DNA of 64,000 nt from Sulfurovum sp. (GTDB lineage Bacteria > Campylobacterota > Campylobacteria > Campylobacterales > Sulfurovaceae): assembly GCA_027062365.1 (NCBI GenBank), contig JAMOTK010000044.1, positions 53,025-117,024 of the forward strand. The letters are read 5' to 3'. Shown piece by piece: positions 42,595-51,646 of this stretch (the stretch's first letter is position 1; each line of letters begins with the position of its first letter). The translations under genes and the position numbers were made by a program. The notes beneath the pieces were generated by a model. It worked only from the letters and a program-made list of their open reading frames with translations, made no database searches and was not told the DNA's origin.

Positions 42595-44871
42595 ATGAAA
42601 AATACGTTTATTTTTATAAAAGCATATTTTTTTAATGTATGGACATTATCTATAGTATTAACTTTTGCAACGATTAATCATGTTGGTTCAGTTGTTCGCT
42701 CAGGTCTAGACCCTTCTTATAAATTGGCATTCAATTACTTTTTTGAACATAATATTCAGATAGGTACAGATGTGCTTTTCACATTAGGGCCATTAGGCTT
42801 TATTTATGCACCTATGCCTTTAGGTAATAATATATTAATTAGTACGATTACCGTGTTGCTTTTAAAATTTATTTTTATTTCTTCTTCACTCTATTTATAT
42901 ATGCATGTACGAGAAAAACTTAGTATCTATAATTGGTTGATACTTATTCCTATCACGTATCTTATCTCCTCGGGGATAGGCATTCATCATGTCATTTTAT
43001 TAATACCTTTGATACTTATTTTACTCTATACAATAACTCAAAATATGAAACTTCTATATTTAGCAGTACTTGTAGGTGTTTTGGGGCTTTTAATAAAGTC
43101 TTCTACAGGGATTACAATTTTACTTATTTTTATCTCATTTTCTCTCTACTCATTATGGAAAAAAGAGTATAAAGTACCTCTTATTCTTCTTTTAGGAACA
43201 ATAATAGTCTTTATCTTTTCATGGTATCTTCTTTATCATAATATAGATGGTATATATGAATATTTTTATGCTACTTTAGAATTTAGTAAAGGAAATTCTA
43301 GTATTATGACTATCAATCCTACCAATAATTGGATAGTATTTTTAGGATTTTTAGTACTTTTTTTGAGTTATCCTTTTTTACAAAAAGACAAATTAATCTA
43401 TTTAGTCTATTTTATTACCCTGCTCACTACAGCGGCTATTTTTAAATTTTCTATGAGTCGTGAAGACCATATTTTTGAATTTGAAAATTATCTCTTTGAT
43501 TTCTTTTTTATTATCTTCTTGGCAAGTAAGAATTTTAATTTTAAAGCTTTATTACATATCTTTTTAAGTTATATGAGTTTTTTACTTTTTATTTATTATA
43601 CCCCATGGCAACGTGGAATCAAGCCTCGATTAGAGCGTACACATATACCTAAAAAACCATTCAAAGATATTGATGCATTAAATATATCTAAACTAAATAC
43701 TACTCTAACAAAAATATCTAAAAATAATGTAAAACATAAAGTGCTAGAAACAGATACACTTAAAAAAATTGCTCATTCGAGTATTGATTTTTATCCTATG
43801 GATGTGAGTTATGTATATGCAAATACCCTTAATTGGACGCCTCGTCCCATTTTTCAATCCTATATTACCTATACGCCTTATTTAGATAAAAAGAATGCAG
43901 ATTTTTTTAAGTCAGAGAAAGCACCTCAGTTTATTCTTTGGGTATTAGATACAGGACTCAATGAAATAGACCAAAGATATTTATTAAATTCATCTCCTTT
44001 AACCATATATGAAATCTTCAATCATTATAGTATTGAGCAACAAACTTCAAAGTATTCACTTTTTAAGAAACACAAGAATAATAATTTGACGAAAAAAATA
44101 TCTAAACCACATACGTATACATGGGATGAATGGATTCCTGTACCTTTTATTGAAGAAAGAGGATATATCTCTTCAATCTTTCGTGCAAAAACAGTAATTA
44201 CACGCCCTTTAGTGCAAAAGTTAAAAAAACTAATTTATAAAGAGTTTGAAGTTTATATAGAATATAAATTATATAATAATTCAATTCAACGACATAGAAT
44301 AGCGATAGATAATGCCAAAAATGGATTATGGGTCAATCCATATATTCGTAAATTATTTAAGTATCATGAAGGTGAAAAGGTAGAATCTATTCGTTTTGTA
44401 CATAATAAATATGATTATTTTGAAGAAGAAATTAAAGTAATCTGGGAGGAAATAAAAGTAGATACCTCATTTTTGACATTAGAACAATCACCTCAATCAA
44501 CCATAAGTGATATAAAGATTACTATACAAGATAATAAACCTATACATTATTTTTTGAATACTTTCTTTGATAGTAAAAAAGTGTTAGAAGTTAGTGGATG
44601 GGCTTTTTTTGAAAATAAAAAAGTTGATAAAAGTAAAAAGTATTTTATTTTAGAAAGTAACTCTCATACCTATGTATATAATGTTCATCCAATACTTAGA
44701 AAAGATGTGACTAAGTATTTTAATGCTAAAGATTTAGATAACTCTGGATTTAGTGTATCTATAAAAAAAGATAAATTATCAAAAGGACATTACACTCTAA
44801 AAGTCTTACTCATTGATGAAAAAAATGAACAATCAATAGTTTCCATTGAGAAAAGTATTACGATTAAATAG
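42595..44871 (+). CDS. Large polytopic membrane protein of unknown function (possible GT-C-like)
   Basis: 758 residues. About 10-11 hydrophobic segments fill residues 8-340 (for example 98-150 and 160-215), followed by a soluble C-terminal half (about 345-758). The motif GLDPSYKLAFNYFFEHNIQIG with VLFTLGPLGFIYAP (residues 37-75) in a first periplasmic loop resembles a conserved block I know from uncharacterised multi-pass proteins, often GT-C-like, but no named family can be given. The C-terminal end (EVSGWAFFENKKVDKSK...) resembles a beta-sandwich. ATG preceded by AAAGGAAAATC and a TATATT box. It is more AT-rich than neighbours and alone on the plus strand, suggesting acquisition. Confidence 0.65.
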   Translation: MKNTFIFIKAYFFNVWTLSIVLTFATINHVGSVVRSGLDPSYKLAFNYFFEHNIQIGTDVLFTLGPLGFIYAPMPLGNNILISTITVLLLKFIFISSSLYLYMHVREKLSIYNWLILIPITYLISSGIGIHHVILLIPLILILLYTITQNMKLLYLAVLVGVLGLLIKSSTGITILLIFISFSLYSLWKKEYKVPLILLLGTIIVFIFSWYLLYHNIDGIYEYFYATLEFSKGNSSIMTINPTNNWIVFLGFLVLFLSYPFLQKDKLIYLVYFITLLTTAAIFKFSMSREDHIFEFENYLFDFFFIIFLASKNFNFKALLHIFLSYMSFLLFIYYTPWQRGIKPRLERTHIPKKPFKDIDALNISKLNTTLTKISKNNVKHKVLETDTLKKIAHSSIDFYPMDVSYVYANTLNWTPRPIFQSYITYTPYLDKKNADFFKSEKAPQFILWVLDTGLNEIDQRYLLNSSPLTIYEIFNHYSIEQQTSKYSLFKKHKNNNLTKKISKPHTYTWDEWIPVPFIEERGYISSIFRAKTVITRPLVQKLKKLIYKEFEVYIEYKLYNNSIQRHRIAIDNAKNGLWVNPYIRKLFKYHEGEKVESIRFVHNKYDYFEEEIKVIWEEIKVDTSFLTLEQSPQSTISDIKITIQDNKPIHYFLNTFFDSKKVLEVSGWAFFENKKVDKSKKYFILESNSHTYVYNVHPILRKDVTKYFNAKDLDNSGFSVSIKKDKLSKGHYTLKVLLIDEKNEQSIVSIEKSITIK

Positions 44872-44909
44872 AATGATTTAACAATTTGTATCCCTACATC
44901 TCTTCAAAT

Positions 44910-45000
44910 CTATAGATAAGTGCCATCTTCTTCTTCTGTACTACTATAATAAAATATCGTGGCTATCTTTAGCCCATGGGCTTGTTTGTCTTTTACATTC
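44910..45000 (-). pseudogene. Short 3' fragment resembling a type I restriction R subunit
   Basis: In the frame offset from the metallo-beta-lactamase remnant, the minus strand reads AHGLKIATIFYYSSTEEEDG before a TAG stop at 44910-44912. The LKIATIF-Y-...-EED pattern resembles the segment KIATIFSY-x-NEE-D of HsdR helicase subunits. Fewer than 30 codons remain, so this is a weak call. Confidence 0.3.
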
Positions 45001-45408
45001 AAACAGGTCGCCATGCGTGTGGGCTGTACCTCTAAAATGAAGTTCCAAATCCACTCCACCCAAAGAGATATTCATATCTTCATCAAATGAATGCTCGGCA
45101 AGAAGTGGGTTGGTATCCTTTACCATCTCTTTTGAGGTTAAGCGTTCTAGGTTTATCAACTCCTCTTCCATTCTCTCTTTTTGCTCTTCGATGGTGGTTT
45201 TACTAGAGATAAGGGTTGCCCCTTTTGCTTTAAAATAGGCATTTCCAAACCATCTGTGGTCTTGGCTTCCTGTGTTGATGACTATCTTTATGGGCTTTTT
45301 AGATACGCTTTGTATCATCTCCTCAATCGCCTTTGCACCTTTGTAGCTTCCACCTGAATCAATCAAAATAATGCCCTCATCGGTAATGATAAACCCATGG
45401 GTTGAGTT
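44944..45408 (-). pseudogene. Truncated metallo-beta-lactamase-fold gene
   Basis: The minus-strand frame reads NSTHGFIITDEGIILIDSGG (from about 45408), then AHTHGDLF near the end, after which it runs into unrelated sequence and stops at 44944. The N-terminal part and, in particular, the signal peptide and upstream region expected of this exported-hydrolase type are missing; the C-terminal half after the HTHGD strand is also gone. The canonical HxHxDH zinc motif region is altered: the sequence has NTGSQDHRWFGNAYF, giving only part of it. It abuts the helicase remnant at about 45409. No functional product is expected. Confidence 0.75.
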
Positions 45409-45410
45409 TT

Positions 45411-46287
45411 TTAGAAGGAACCATAAGGAGTGATATTTTCATGAGTTATCTCTTTTACTTTAGGTGGATAGTTTTTTAATTTTTTAATAATTTTCTCTTC
45501 AATATCTTTTAAAGACAACTCTTCTGCATTTTTCCACAATATATCAAATATCTGTGTGGCTTCATCTATATGAGCATTATCTCTTAATTCTGTATTGATT
45601 TCAAAATTACCACTCAATCCATTATGTGTTAAATTTGATGAACCAATTATGACTCCACCTTGAAGCCTAGAAGTTAAATCATTTTTATTTCGTAAAATAT
45701 ATAACTTTGAGTGATTATCATTATTGGGAGATACTTTAATCTTTAATCTATTCTCTTTTAAGAGTTTTAACATGGAGAGTATACTTTTATATTTATCCTC
45801 ATTAATCGCCTCATCCCAATCTCTTATCTGCTCTTTAGCAAATTGGTCTATAAGCTCTGTTGCTTTAAGTACTCGGCTTTAAGTATTGTAACCATTCAGC
45901 ATACAACAATTTTTTCTTAAAATAATATCTATTTTAAATAAAAAGTCACTATTAATATAGAAAAAGCTTATTGTTTAAGCTAAAAAGTACATAAATATAC
46001 TCTAATTAGAGGTTTTTTGGAGTGATGCTGAATGGTTACTAAGTATTAATACCTATGAGTATTCTTAACTCTTCAATATCATTTAAATACTGCTCAACCT
46101 TATTAAAACCTGTCATCCTAAAATAACCAATTAATACATCAAAATATTTAACATTTCCCTCTGTCAATATCTCTTTTAAATGCTTTTCAAGCGTATTTGT
46201 ACCTTGATTTGTAGTAAATGTCTTAAATGACGAAGTAACCTCTTCTAACTCTTTTAATACCATACTTTTATCTTTATTTGAGCACAT
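45411..46287 (-). pseudogene. PLD-domain helicase remnant, interrupted by a MITE-like element
   Basis: Two fragments of one gene. The 5' piece (46039-46287) starts at an ATG and reads YFDVLIGYFRMTGFNKVEQY, ending RILIGINT. The 3' piece (45411 to about 45878) reads ...NDNHSKLYILRNK (HxK, a PLD motif) and VIIGSSNLTHNGLSG. This arrangement matches the N-terminal PLD domain of phage/defence-type SNF2 helicases; the helicase part itself is absent. Removing the 152-bp element and one 8-bp duplication restores a single frame, apart from one TAA at the join. The 3' end is fused to the metallo-beta-lactamase remnant. Confidence 0.8.
45888..46039. mobile_element. 152-bp MITE-like element with 15-bp inverted repeats and 8-bp target duplication
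   Basis: Terminal inverted repeats GTAACCATTCAGCAT (45888-45902) and ATGCTGAATGGTTAC (46025-46039) are perfect over 15 bp. Both sides carry TAAGTATT (45880-45887 and 46040-46047), an 8-bp target-site duplication. The interior (about 122 bp) is AT-rich, has a small hairpin AGCTTA...TAAGCT and a TCTAATTAGA palindrome, and no coding potential. An 8-bp duplication with ends beginning GTAA is the pattern of IS66-family transposons, so mobilisation by an IS66-type transposase in trans is a reasonable inference. No other copy was seen in the window. Confidence 0.85.
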
Positions 46288-46375
46288 TTTTATCTTTCCT
46301 CATTGATAACATTTATATAGATGATAGTGTAAATCGTGAATATTATATCAAGAAAGGTATATAAGATTGGTTAGG

Positions 46376-46452
46376 TGGTGTCAAGAGAGGGACTCGAACC
46401 CTCGACCTCCGGCTTATGAGACCAGCGCTCTAACCAGCTGAGCTACCTTGAC
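46376..46452 (-). tRNA. tRNA with CAT anticodon (elongator Met or Ile2)
   Basis: The minus strand folds as a complete cloverleaf: acceptor GTCAAGG/TCTTGAC, D arm GCTC...GAGC, anticodon arm CTGGT-CTCATAA-GCCGG, T arm GAGGG-TTCGAGT-CCCTC, and an encoded CCA end. The anticodon is CAT. The three G-C pairs of the initiator anticodon stem and the 1:72 mismatch are absent (G1-C72 is paired), so it is not the initiator tRNA. Elongator Met and lysidine-modified Ile2 cannot be told apart by eye. It borders the decayed accessory region, a common landing site for mobile DNA. Confidence 0.95.
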
Positions 46453-46560
46453 ATATTCTGTTAAGAGACGAAATTATAGTCAAAATTTCCTTAGATGTCA
46501 ATAGTATTTTAGGTAAAGTGGTTAAAATACGATAAATCAATAAAATATAAGGAATTTAAC

Positions 46561-46827
46561 ATGGCATTTGAACCATTAAAAGACAGAGTTTTAATCATAC
46601 GTGAAGCACAATCAAACACAACAGCATCAGGACTTTATATCCCCGATACAGCAAAAGAGAAACCATTAGAAGGCAAAGTCGTGGCTTCTGGACCTGTGGC
46701 GATAGAAGATGGTATCAATGTAGGAGATACCGTGGTATTTGCTAATTTTTCTGGTATGGAGATTACGATAGAGGGTGAAGAGTATCTTATCTTACTAAGC
46801 AAAGAAGTGCTTGGTCTTATCAAATAA
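46561..46827 (+). CDS. groES: Co-chaperonin GroES
   Basis: Lid of the GroEL chamber. 88 residues starting MAFEPLKDRVLIIREAQSN, with the mobile loop near TTASGLYIPDTAKEKP and the C-terminal roof segment GEEYLILLSKEVLGLI. ATG preceded by ATAAGGAATTTAAC. 33 bp upstream of groEL. No CIRCE inverted repeat (TTAGCACTC-N9-GAGTGCTAA) was seen upstream, so heat-shock control here may use another route. Confidence 0.96.
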   Translation: MAFEPLKDRVLIIREAQSNTTASGLYIPDTAKEKPLEGKVVASGPVAIEDGINVGDTVVFANFSGMEITIEGEEYLILLSKEVLGLIK

Positions 46828-46860
46828 AAACAATTTAACTTATAACTACAAGGAATAAAC

Positions 46861-48501
46861 ATGGCAAAAGAAATATTTTTTTCAGACAAAGCAAGAGCAG
46901 GACTTTTTACAGGTGTGACAAAACTCACAGACGCAGTAAAAGTAACAATGGGACCACGTGGACGTAATGTACTTATCCAAAAATCTTATGGCGCACCACA
47001 TATTACCAAAGATGGTGTATCTGTAGCTCGTGAGATAGAGTTTGTAGATACCCTAGAAAATATGGGTGCACAACTTGTCAAAGAGGTAGCCTCTAATACA
47101 GCTGATGAAGCTGGAGATGGTACAACAACTGCCACCGTATTGGCACATTCTATCTTTAAAGAGGGTTTACGTAATGTTACAGCAGGGGCAAACCCTATAG
47201 AACTCAAACGTGGTATGGATAAAGCAACGATTGCTATTATCGAAGAACTCAAAAAAGTTGCAAAAGAGGTCAAAAACAAAAAAGAGATTGCTCAGGTAGC
47301 TACTATCTCGGCTAACTCTGATACGACTATTGGTAACCTTATCGCAGAAGCGATGGATAGAGTCGGAAAAGATGGCGTCATCACAGTAGAAGAAGCCAAA
47401 GGTATCAAGGATGATTTAGAAGTAGTAGAGGGAATGCAATTTGATAGAGGATATATTTCTCCTTATTTTGTAACCAATACAGAAAAGATGACGTGTGAGC
47501 TTGAATCACCGATTATCTTGTTAACCGATGCAAAGATGACTTCTCTCAAAGACTTAGTGCCAATGCTAGAGCAAGTACAACAAAGTGGCAGACCTCTACT
47601 TATCATTGCTGATGATGTAGAAGGAGAAGCACTTTCTACTCTTGTACTCAACAAACTCAAAGGCGTACTCAATATCACAGCAGTCAAAGCCCCTGGTTTT
47701 GGTGATAGAAAAAAAGAGATGCTCAAAGATATTGCTATCCTTACAGGGGCTACACTGATTACAGAAGAGCTAGGTCTTACACTAGAAAAAGCTACATTGG
47801 CTGATTTAGGTCATGCATCAAGAGTGGTCATAGACAAAGACAATACTGTCATTGTAGATGGTAAAGGTGATAGAAATGCCGTCATAGCAAGAGTCAATGA
47901 AATCAAAACACAAGTCAATACAACAAGCAGTGAATATGACAAAGAAAAACTTGAAGAACGTCTTGCCAAACTAGCAGGTGGGGTAGCTGTTATCAAAGTA
48001 GGTGCTGCTACAGAGATTGAGATGAAAGAGAAAAAAGACCGTGTCGATGATGCACTCTCAGCTACCAAAGCAGCTGTAGATGAAGGTATCGTGATAGGTG
48101 GTGGTGCAGCATTGATTAAAGCCAGTCAAGCTGTAAAACTTGACCTCAAAGACGATGAAGCCGTGGGTGCAGAGATTATTTTACGTGCTGTATTTGCTCC
48201 ACTCAAACAAATAGCCCAAAATGCTGGATTTGATGCAGGGGTAGTAGCCGATAAAATAGCCAATGCTACCCAACATGCTACAGATGCCAATTTAGGATTC
48301 AATGCTGCTACAGGAGAGTATGTAGATATGATAGAAGCAGGGATTATCGATCCACTCAAAGTAGCACGTGTGGCACTTCAAAATGCTACTTCTGTTGCCT
48401 CACTTTTACTTACTACCGAAGCGACTATATCAGACATACCAGAAGCACCAACCCCTATGCCAGATATGCCTCAAATGGGTGGTATGCCAGGAATGATGTA
48501 A
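46861..48501 (+). CDS. groEL: Chaperonin GroEL
   Basis: ATP-dependent folding chamber. 546 residues. Motifs: [19 protein letters not shown] (split here; [10 protein letters not shown] about residues 29-38), the ATP site [17 protein letters not shown] [15 protein letters not shown] (about 85-99), and the GroEL signature [16 protein letters not shown] (about 406-421). The C-terminus is the usual Gly-Met tail (MGGMPGMM). Length standard. Cotranscribed with groES; a hairpin (48512-48528) follows. Confidence 0.98.
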   Translation: MAKEIFFSDKARAGLFTGVTKLTDAVKVTMGPRGRNVLIQKSYGAPHITKDGVSVAREIEFVDTLENMGAQLVKEVASNTADEAGDGTTTATVLAHSIFKEGLRNVTAGANPIELKRGMDKATIAIIEELKKVAKEVKNKKEIAQVATISANSDTTIGNLIAEAMDRVGKDGVITVEEAKGIKDDLEVVEGMQFDRGYISPYFVTNTEKMTCELESPIILLTDAKMTSLKDLVPMLEQVQQSGRPLLIIADDVEGEALSTLVLNKLKGVLNITAVKAPGFGDRKKEMLKDIAILTGATLITEELGLTLEKATLADLGHASRVVIDKDNTVIVDGKGDRNAVIARVNEIKTQVNTTSSEYDKEKLEERLAKLAGGVAVIKVGAATEIEMKEKKDRVDDALSATKAAVDEGIVIGGGAALIKASQAVKLDLKDDEAVGAEIILRAVFAPLKQIAQNAGFDAGVVADKIANATQHATDANLGFNAATGEYVDMIEAGIIDPLKVARVALQNATSVASLLLTTEATISDIPEAPTPMPDMPQMGGMPGMM

Positions 48502-48511
48502 ACATCTTCTT

Positions 48512-48528
48512 TACCCACTTGCTGGGTA
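48512..48528 (+). terminator. Short hairpin after groEL
   Basis: TACCCA and TGGGTA form a 6-bp perfect stem around CTTGC, 11 bp past the groEL stop. The following sequence is only moderately T-rich. It lies between convergent groEL and the EAL-domain gene and may act for either. Confidence 0.4.
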
Positions 48529-48546
48529 TAGGGTTGTTATACTTTT

Positions 48547-50337
48547 CTAATCAACTTTTCTAATCAGCTTTTGAAATTCAAGTGCAGGAAGAGGTTTGGA
48601 AAAGTAGTACCCTTGGATATAATCACAGCCAAAAGAAGTCACCATATCGACCATCTCTCTACTTTCTATCCCCTCAACCACAATCTGCATTCCTAAATTA
48701 TGCCCTAAATCTATAATAGCATGGACAATACGTTGGTCTTCCACCGAAGTCAAAATATAATCTACCAAACTTTTATCAATTTTAATCACATCAGCAGGGA
48801 ATTTTTTGAGATAACTAAAAGAAGTATAGCCTGTACCAAAATCATCCAATGATATTTTGACACCCAATGCTTTGAGGTCACTAAAATACTTTTGGGTTTG
48901 CGTCTCACCAATCATTGCCATACCCTCAGTAATCTCAAACTTAACATAACTAGGAGAGACATCATGATGTTCGAGTTGACGGGCTACATTTTGCACATAG
49001 TCCCCTGTGGCTATCTCTACCATAGAGACATTTATAGAAATTTCAATTTGCTTAAAACCAAAGGTTTCCCAATGCTTTTGTTGTGTCAGTACCTGATTGA
49101 CGATAAACTGTCCTAGCTTCACGATAAAACCTGTCTTTTCCATCAATGCAATAAAGTGGTCAGGAGGAATCATGCCATACTTAGGATGTATCCATCGTAT
49201 CAGTGCTTCAGCTGCAACTATCTCTTCTCTAGGTATATTGACAATAGGCTGATAATAGACTTCAAAATCTCCTCTTTTTAGTGCCTCTTCCATATCATTA
49301 TGTAAAATAGTCTCATCATACTCTGTTTTAGATTTATTGGGTAAATAGACATTGATTTTACCATCCCCATAATTTTGGGCTTGGGCGAGAGATTTATAGG
49401 TATGGTCAAGAAGCTTTGCAGTCGAGCCACTATCAGGATAGAGTGCAATACCAGCAGAAAATGTCAAGTGTAAGCTCACATTGTCTACTTTATATAAGGT
49501 TGTTAATTTTATTTGTATCTCTCTTACGAGGTCTATTACATGCTCATCACTTTCTACATTGGTTAAGATGAGTAAAAAGTGATTGTCAAAGGTATGATAG
49601 GCAGAAATATTCATATCACTGATAATATTTTTGAGATAATGAGAAAATTGGATAATGACCTCATTGGACTCTTCATACCCTATGATAGCACGTAACCTTG
49701 CATAGTTATCAAACCCCATTAAAACAAAAGCTATTTTTTTCTTTTGGGCATGTATCTTGGCAAAGAGAGAGGGTATATCTTCTTCGGCTTGAAGTTGATT
49801 GGGCATTTGGGTAAGCTTATGCTTGTGTGCCATCGTATCGGATGCATGTTTTTGGGTCAAATCATAGATAGTGATAACATCATAATAGTAATGAGTCCCC
49901 TTTGCTAATAATAATCTACTTAGATGTAAATCAATTTCAATCTCTTTATCTTCGGATAATTTCAAAATAGTTTGAGGAAAAACCAAGGTACTTTGACTCT
50001 TTCTTTGTTGTTGGCTAGAGATAAAAGTATCCAATGCATACCACGCCTCTTTTACTTTTATCTGTGGTATCTCTTTCCATTTTTTACCTTGAAGCTTCTT
50101 TTTCATATCTAAGAGTGTGAGCATGGATTTATTGGCATACATAATCTTATTTTTAGTAGTAAGGATAAGTGTGGCATTCTTAGAATTTTCACACGACTTC
50201 TCAAAGATTTCTACATTATGTGTGATACCATGCTCTAACTTTTCTCTTGTTTTACGTAAAAAATATATGTAGATACCTAAAATACTAAAAATAATACCTA
50301 CACCTAAAAAGATATTGATCACTAATGATTCATTCAT
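48547..50337 (-). CDS. PAS-GGDEF-EAL protein, probably a c-di-GMP phosphodiesterase
   Basis: 596 residues with an N-terminal membrane helix (about residues 7-26, VINIFLGVGIIFSILGIYIYF), a PAS domain (about 45-165), a GGDEF-like domain (about 175-330) and an EAL domain (about 345-590). The diguanylate-cyclase motif reads FDNHFLLIL where GGDEF is expected, so cyclase activity is probably lost. The EAL side is intact: YYQPIVNI, AAEALIRWIHP, VKFEITEG and DDFGTGYTSFSYLKKF. The likely role is c-di-GMP degradation with the degenerate GGDEF as a sensor. Preceded by a purine-rich site; monocistronic. Confidence 0.9.
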   Translation of the reverse strand: MNESLVINIFLGVGIIFSILGIYIYFLRKTREKLEHGITHNVEIFEKSCENSKNATLILTTKNKIMYANKSMLTLLDMKKKLQGKKWKEIPQIKVKEAWYALDTFISSQQQRKSQSTLVFPQTILKLSEDKEIEIDLHLSRLLLAKGTHYYYDVITIYDLTQKHASDTMAHKHKLTQMPNQLQAEEDIPSLFAKIHAQKKKIAFVLMGFDNYARLRAIIGYEESNEVIIQFSHYLKNIISDMNISAYHTFDNHFLLILTNVESDEHVIDLVREIQIKLTTLYKVDNVSLHLTFSAGIALYPDSGSTAKLLDHTYKSLAQAQNYGDGKINVYLPNKSKTEYDETILHNDMEEALKRGDFEVYYQPIVNIPREEIVAAEALIRWIHPKYGMIPPDHFIALMEKTGFIVKLGQFIVNQVLTQQKHWETFGFKQIEISINVSMVEIATGDYVQNVARQLEHHDVSPSYVKFEITEGMAMIGETQTQKYFSDLKALGVKISLDDFGTGYTSFSYLKKFPADVIKIDKSLVDYILTSVEDQRIVHAIIDLGHNLGMQIVVEGIESREMVDMVTSFGCDYIQGYYFSKPLPALEFQKLIRKVD

Positions 50338-50394
50338 TTATACTATTCCTTTATGCATATTGTTATAGATTATAACATACCTGCATTAAATCTC

Positions 50395-51645
50395 TCAATA
50401 ATGACGCAGACATAAAGCTTCAATTTTAGTAAATTCATCTTCTAAGATAAATGTTTGATGGCTTTTAAGTGCCGAGAGTTCTACTATTTTTCCCTCTACA
50501 GATGTTTTAGCCCATCCTATGCGACATTGATTTTTGGGATGATGGAGGGCTATATTTTTTTGAACAAAAGAGAGTTCTTGTGCTTTATTGTCCAGTTTAA
50601 ATACCATCGTTTGCGTATATTGTTTCTGTAGTTTAGGGATAGATGAGGCATGGCGTTCAAGTATATATTTCATCACACGTGAAAATTCATCCCTCAAACG
50701 AGTAAAATTATCGGCTAATTCTTCTACCTTACGCAAAGGAGAGCTACGCAAGAGTAACGCTTCACGGTGTTTGACTTCTCGTGAGCATTGTGTGAGTTTT
50801 TCTTGTATCGCATAGATAAACCTCTCTTGCATCTCTCCCAAAGTATAAAGCACCTCATCACCATCAGGCAAAATCATCTCCATAGAAGCCGAGGGCGTTG
50901 GAGCGCGTAAATCTGCTACAAAATCGCTAATCATCACATCCACCTCATGCCCTACAGCCGAAACCACTGGTGTTTGCATCGCAAAAATAGCATCGGCTAC
51001 GCTCTCTTCATTGAATGCCCACAAGTCTTCACTAGAGCCACCTCCACGCCCCACGACCACCACATCTACACCCAAATTATCGGCATAGGCTAAAGCATGG
51101 CTAATCTGCGAAGAAGCACTCTTGCCTTGTACCAAAGTATCAATAATCGTCACCTCAACCATTGCCCATCGCTTCTCTATGATTTTGAGCATATCCTGTA
51201 AACCTGCCGAATTTTTAGCAGTGACTAAAGCAATTTTACGAATATACTTAGGCAGTGATTTTTTGTGTTTTGCTTCAAAATAGCCTTTATTTTTGAGCTT
51301 CTCTTTGAGCTGTTCATACGCCAATGCCAAAGCCCCCTGCCCATAAGGCTCTATGCGTAGCGTCTGAAACTGATACTCACCTCTAGGCGTATAGACAGAC
51401 ACCGACCCCTCTACCACAATACGCATCCCTTTTTCTATACGAAACTTCATACGAGACACCGAAGAACGCCACATCACACATTTGATACTAGCATCTTTAT
51501 CTTTGATAGAAAAATATAAATGCCCCGAAGAGTGATAAGTAGCCGAAGCCACCTCTCCCTCTACCATCGTATGCATAAAAGTCGCTTCTAAAAGGGATTT
51601 TATCTTGGTATTGAGTGAGCTAACACTCATTAGATTTTGGGACAT
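50395..51645 (-). CDS. xseA: Exodeoxyribonuclease VII large subunit
   Basis: Degrades single-stranded DNA with XseB. 416 residues. The N-terminal OB fold includes VEGEVASATYHSSGHLYFSI (about residues 23-42); the catalytic region has VVVGRGGGSSEDLWAFN (about 197-213) and VSAVGHEVDVMISDFVADLRAPTPS (split; SAVGHEVDV about 230-238, RAPTPS after). The coiled-coil region follows. It overlaps no gene and is 1 bp after menG on the same strand, at the end of the infB-ribD-menG run. Confidence 0.93.
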   Translation of the reverse strand: MSQNLMSVSSLNTKIKSLLEATFMHTMVEGEVASATYHSSGHLYFSIKDKDASIKCVMWRSSVSRMKFRIEKGMRIVVEGSVSVYTPRGEYQFQTLRIEPYGQGALALAYEQLKEKLKNKGYFEAKHKKSLPKYIRKIALVTAKNSAGLQDMLKIIEKRWAMVEVTIIDTLVQGKSASSQISHALAYADNLGVDVVVVGRGGGSSEDLWAFNEESVADAIFAMQTPVVSAVGHEVDVMISDFVADLRAPTPSASMEMILPDGDEVLYTLGEMQERFIYAIQEKLTQCSREVKHREALLLRSSPLRKVEELADNFTRLRDEFSRVMKYILERHASSIPKLQKQYTQTMVFKLDNKAQELSFVQKNIALHHPKNQCRIGWAKTSVEGKIVELSALKSHQTFILEDEFTKIEALCLRHY

Positions 51646-51646
51646 A

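Noticed and set aside
45888..46039. Interpreting the 152-bp inverted-repeat unit as a transcription terminator or attachment site
   Set aside because: The arms are 122 bp apart and the flanking 8-bp direct repeats show insertion, not a hairpin terminator.
46376..46452. Initiator tRNA-fMet
   Set aside because: Position 1:72 is paired (G-C) and the anticodon stem lacks three consecutive G-C pairs, so it is elongator Met or Ile2.
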